DNA of 35,598 nt, taken from the NCBI RefSeq assembly GCF_000787815.1, contig NZ_BBPO01000068.1, forward strand, positions 1-35,598, written 5' to 3'. A program made the position numbers and the translations under genes. Origin of the DNA: Streptacidiphilus neutrinimicus (lineage in GTDB: Bacteria > Actinomycetota > Actinomycetes > Streptomycetales > Streptomycetaceae). Each line of letters opens with the position of its first letter. The first letter of the stretch is position 1. Positions 33,380-35,598 of this stretch are shown here, piece by piece. Below the pieces are notes generated by a model. That model ran no database searches, was not told where the DNA came from, and worked only from the letters and a program-made list of their open reading frames with translations.

Positions 33380-35598
33380 ATGAGCGCCGAGTCGCAGGAG
33401 CCCACCAGCGAGGCCCCGGAGAGCCCCCGCCCAGAGGATCACAGCAGCGGAACGTTCGTCGGCGTCAGTCCGACCGATCGTGCCCGCGCGCTGCTGCGTG
33501 GCCGTGCCTACGGCCGCGCCTGGCGTGCCCAGGCGGTGGGGACGTTGGGAGACCGCCTCGCGTTGCTGACGCTGCTCGCACTGACGGTCCGCGCCGTCGT
33601 CGGGGCGCAGGCGCTCGGCGGCGGATACTCCGCAGCGCTCTTCGCGCTCGCCGCGGCCCTCGGTGCGCGGCTGCTAGGCGTACTGCTCTTCGGGGCCGTA
33701 CTGCTGGCCCCGCTCGCGCAGTTGACGCGCCGTCTGGACCGGCGGCAGCTGCTCGTCGGCGCGGAGGCGCTGCGCGCGGTGCTGTTGGGGTGCGCGCTGT
33801 TCTGGGTCGGCTGGACCGGTGTCCACGCGTGGATCTGGCTGTTGGTCACCGTCTTCGTGACCGCCGCGCTCGAGCGGGTGGTCACCGTCACCCGCGAGTC
33901 CTTCGCCGAGTCCCTGCTGCCGAGTGCCACGCCGGGGCACCCGCCCGTGGACCAGCGGCCGGTGCTGCGTCACATCGACCTGTGGACGGGGTTCGTCTCC
34001 CTCCCGCTCGCCGCGCTCGGCTTCGTCCTGCTGATGCTGCTGAACCAGGGCGTCGGGCAGGGCGTGTCGTGGTTGTCCGCGCATCCGCTGGCCCTCGCCG
34101 GTTTCGGTGCGGCCGCGCTGTTCGCCCTCGCCGGGGTGCTGCACTTCCGGCAGGGGCTGCCGGACGCCGCGGCCGAGGGCGGGCGGCTGTTCGAGCCGCG
34201 TTCGCCACTGACCAACCTGCGGGCTCCGGCGGACGTCGCGCCGGGCCTGGTGGCACGCGGACGCACCGGCTCCTCGCTCACCTTCTCCTTCGCCGCCTGC
34301 TCGACCGCCGCCGCGGTCGCGGCCGCCGCCGCCGTCGCCTACGTCCACGCCCAGGACCTGCTGGCCGGTGAGACCGGCTACGCGCTGCTGGTCTTCGCGC
34401 TGACCGCGGGCCTGCTGCTGGGGCTGCGGGTGAGCCGCAGTGTGCTGCCGCCGCTGAGCCGGCGCCGGCTGCTGCCGCTGGCCATGGTCGTCTCCGGGCT
34501 CGGCCTGGTGCTGGGCGGCCTGGTCCGCGACTACGTGCTGGCGCTGGTCCTCTTCTCCCTCGCCGGGATCGCGGGCGGCGTCGCCTTCCGCGCCGCGCGC
34601 GACCTGCTGCGGCAGGAGACCGAGGAGGCCCGTCAGCAGAAGGTGGACGAGCACCTGCACGCGATGCTGCGCGTCGCCGTCGCCCTGGCGCTCGTCGCCT
34701 CCCCGCTGATCGGCGCGGCCTTCGGGCCCGAGCAGTTCGGCGGCACCACGCTGACCTTCGACCACGGCGGCGCGGGCCTGGCGGTCGCGCTGGCCGGTCT
34801 GCTGCTGGTGATCGCCGGTGTCGTGGTGCTGCTGCGCGCCGATGACCGCAAGGGCGTCGCGCCGCTGCCGCGCGACGTCTGGGATGCCCTGACCGCCGGC
34901 TCCGAGCCCCCCGCCTACCGGGCGGGGACGGGCTTCTTCATCGCCCTGGAGGGCGGTGACGGCGCCGGCAAGTCCACGCAGGCGCAGGCCCTGGCGGAGT
35001 GGATCCGCAGCAAGGGCCACGAGGTGGTGCTGACCCGCGAACCGGGCGGCAGCGCGATCGGCCAGCGGCTGCGCGCGATGCTGCTGGACGTCGCCAACAC
35101 CGGCATCTCGCACCGCGCCGAGGCGCTGATCTTCGCGGCCGACCGGGCCGAGCACGTCGACTCGGTGATCCTGCCCGCGCTCGAGCGCGGCGCCGTCGTC
35201 ATCACCGACAGGTACATGGACTCGTCCATCGCCTACCAGGGCGCCGGGCGCGACCTGGCCGCCTCGGACGTGGCACGGCTCAACCGGTGGGCCACCGGCG
35301 GGCTGGTGCCGGACCTGACGGTGGTGCTGGACGTCGCGCCGTCGGCGGCGCGCGAGCGCTTCTCGGAGGCGCCGGACCGGATGGAGTCCGAGCCGGAGGC
35401 CTTCCACCAGCGGGTCCGTTCGGCCTTCCTGGCCCTGGCCGCCGCCGACCCGGCCCGCTACCTGATCGTCGACGCCGGCCAGCCGGCGCAGGCCGTGACC
35501 ACCGCTGTCCGGCACCGTCTCGACCGCGAGCTCCCGCTCTCGGAGCAGGAGAAGGAGGCCTTGGCGGAGCGCGAGCGCCTGGCCCGCGAGGCCGAGGC
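33380..35598 (+). CDS. tmk: Membrane-transporter-like domain fused to thymidylate kinase (3' end cut)
   Basis: An open frame of 739 codons that runs off the window. Residues 45-500 form about 12 hydrophobic helices resembling a degenerate MFS-type membrane domain. After a short linker comes thymidylate kinase: P-loop GGDGAGKST (525-533), LTREPGGSAIG, the DRYMDSSIAYQG segment and the LID region near ERFSEAPDRM. It phosphorylates dTMP to dTDP for DNA synthesis. This fusion is known from the S. coelicolor orthologue (SCO3542), so it is not an assembly error. The last visible residues are Glu/Arg-rich, probably a C-terminal extension. The kinase is on the cytoplasmic side; why it is membrane-tethered is unknown. 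ATG 33380 is preceded by a -10 hexamer, not a ribosome site. Confidence 0.92.
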   Translation, partial: MSAESQEPTSEAPESPRPEDHSSGTFVGVSPTDRARALLRGRAYGRAWRAQAVGTLGDRLALLTLLALTVRAVVGAQALGGGYSAALFALAAALGARLLGVLLFGAVLLAPLAQLTRRLDRRQLLVGAEALRAVLLGCALFWVGWTGVHAWIWLLVTVFVTAALERVVTVTRESFAESLLPSATPGHPPVDQRPVLRHIDLWTGFVSLPLAALGFVLLMLLNQGVGQGVSWLSAHPLALAGFGAAALFALAGVLHFRQGLPDAAAEGGRLFEPRSPLTNLRAPADVAPGLVARGRTGSSLTFSFAACSTAAAVAAAAAVAYVHAQDLLAGETGYALLVFALTAGLLLGLRVSRSVLPPLSRRRLLPLAMVVSGLGLVLGGLVRDYVLALVLFSLAGIAGGVAFRAARDLLRQETEEARQQKVDEHLHAMLRVAVALALVASPLIGAAFGPEQFGGTTLTFDHGGAGLAVALAGLLLVIAGVVVLLRADDRKGVAPLPRDVWDALTAGSEPPAYRAGTGFFIALEGGDGAGKSTQAQALAEWIRSKGHEVVLTREPGGSAIGQRLRAMLLDVANTGISHRAEALIFAADRAEHVDSVILPALERGAVVITDRYMDSSIAYQGAGRDLAASDVARLNRWATGGLVPDLTVVLDVAPSAARERFSEAPDRMESEPEAFHQRVRSAFLALAAADPARYLIVDAGQPAQAVTTAVRHRLDRELPLSEQEKEALAERERLAREAE

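Overview
The window is about 35.6 kb of very GC-rich DNA with strong G/C bias at third codon positions, GTG/TTG starts and mostly AGGAG-type ribosome sites. It is a chromosomal segment of an actinobacterium of the Streptomycetaceae (Streptomyces, Kitasatospora or Streptacidiphilus type). The clearest marker is a 113-residue BldG anti-anti-sigma factor next to its partner anti-sigma factor. The gene order also matches, from memory, the S. coelicolor SCO354x-SCO356x block, and more distantly the M. tuberculosis Rv3671c-Rv3646c block. No phage, insertion sequence, CRISPR array, tRNA or rRNA was seen; this is mainly conserved core DNA with a few odd pieces.

Left part (1-8.6 kb): a MarP-type periplasmic serine protease and a YdjM-family membrane metal hydrolase read right. 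Facing them, reading left, are an EphE-like alpha/beta hydrolase, a holin-like membrane protein, the Na+/H+ antiporter NhaA, acetyl-CoA synthetase and a beta-carbonic anhydrase. Together they suggest envelope and pH homeostasis plus acetate use.

Middle left (8.6-12.2 kb): a MinD/CooC-like ATPase (left) and a Fic-fold protein with a broken active site (right) diverge from a shared region that holds a 13-bp Fur/Zur-like palindrome. A HAD-IB phosphatase with a C-terminal membrane anchor follows.

Tad/Flp pilus locus (12.5-18.2 kb): seven tightly packed genes, several overlapping by 1-11 bp, encode an Ssd/TadZ-like P-loop protein, the CpaF/TadA ATPase, TadB, TadC, a Flp-like pilin (DUF4244), a TadE-like pseudopilin and a TadG-like protein. 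Two DnaA-box-like sites and a 12-bp-stem hairpin lie upstream.

Right part (18.2-35.6 kb): a decayed methyltransferase start sits just behind a MrfA-type DUF1998 helicase (left). The helicase diverges from bldG and its anti-sigma partner. Then come the K+-independent proton-pumping pyrophosphatase HppA with a His/Asp-rich repeat tail, another alpha/beta hydrolase (left), a small secreted or lipoprotein-like protein, a large methyltransferase, a two-helix membrane protein, topoisomerase I with a Lys-rich tail, and a membrane-domain/thymidylate-kinase fusion cut by the window edge. Short tandem repeats are concentrated between 22.2 and 30 kb. Several genes (Fic-like, HAD, methyltransferase, Tmk fusion) appear to start leaderless mRNAs, with a -10 hexamer 6-7 nt before the start codon.
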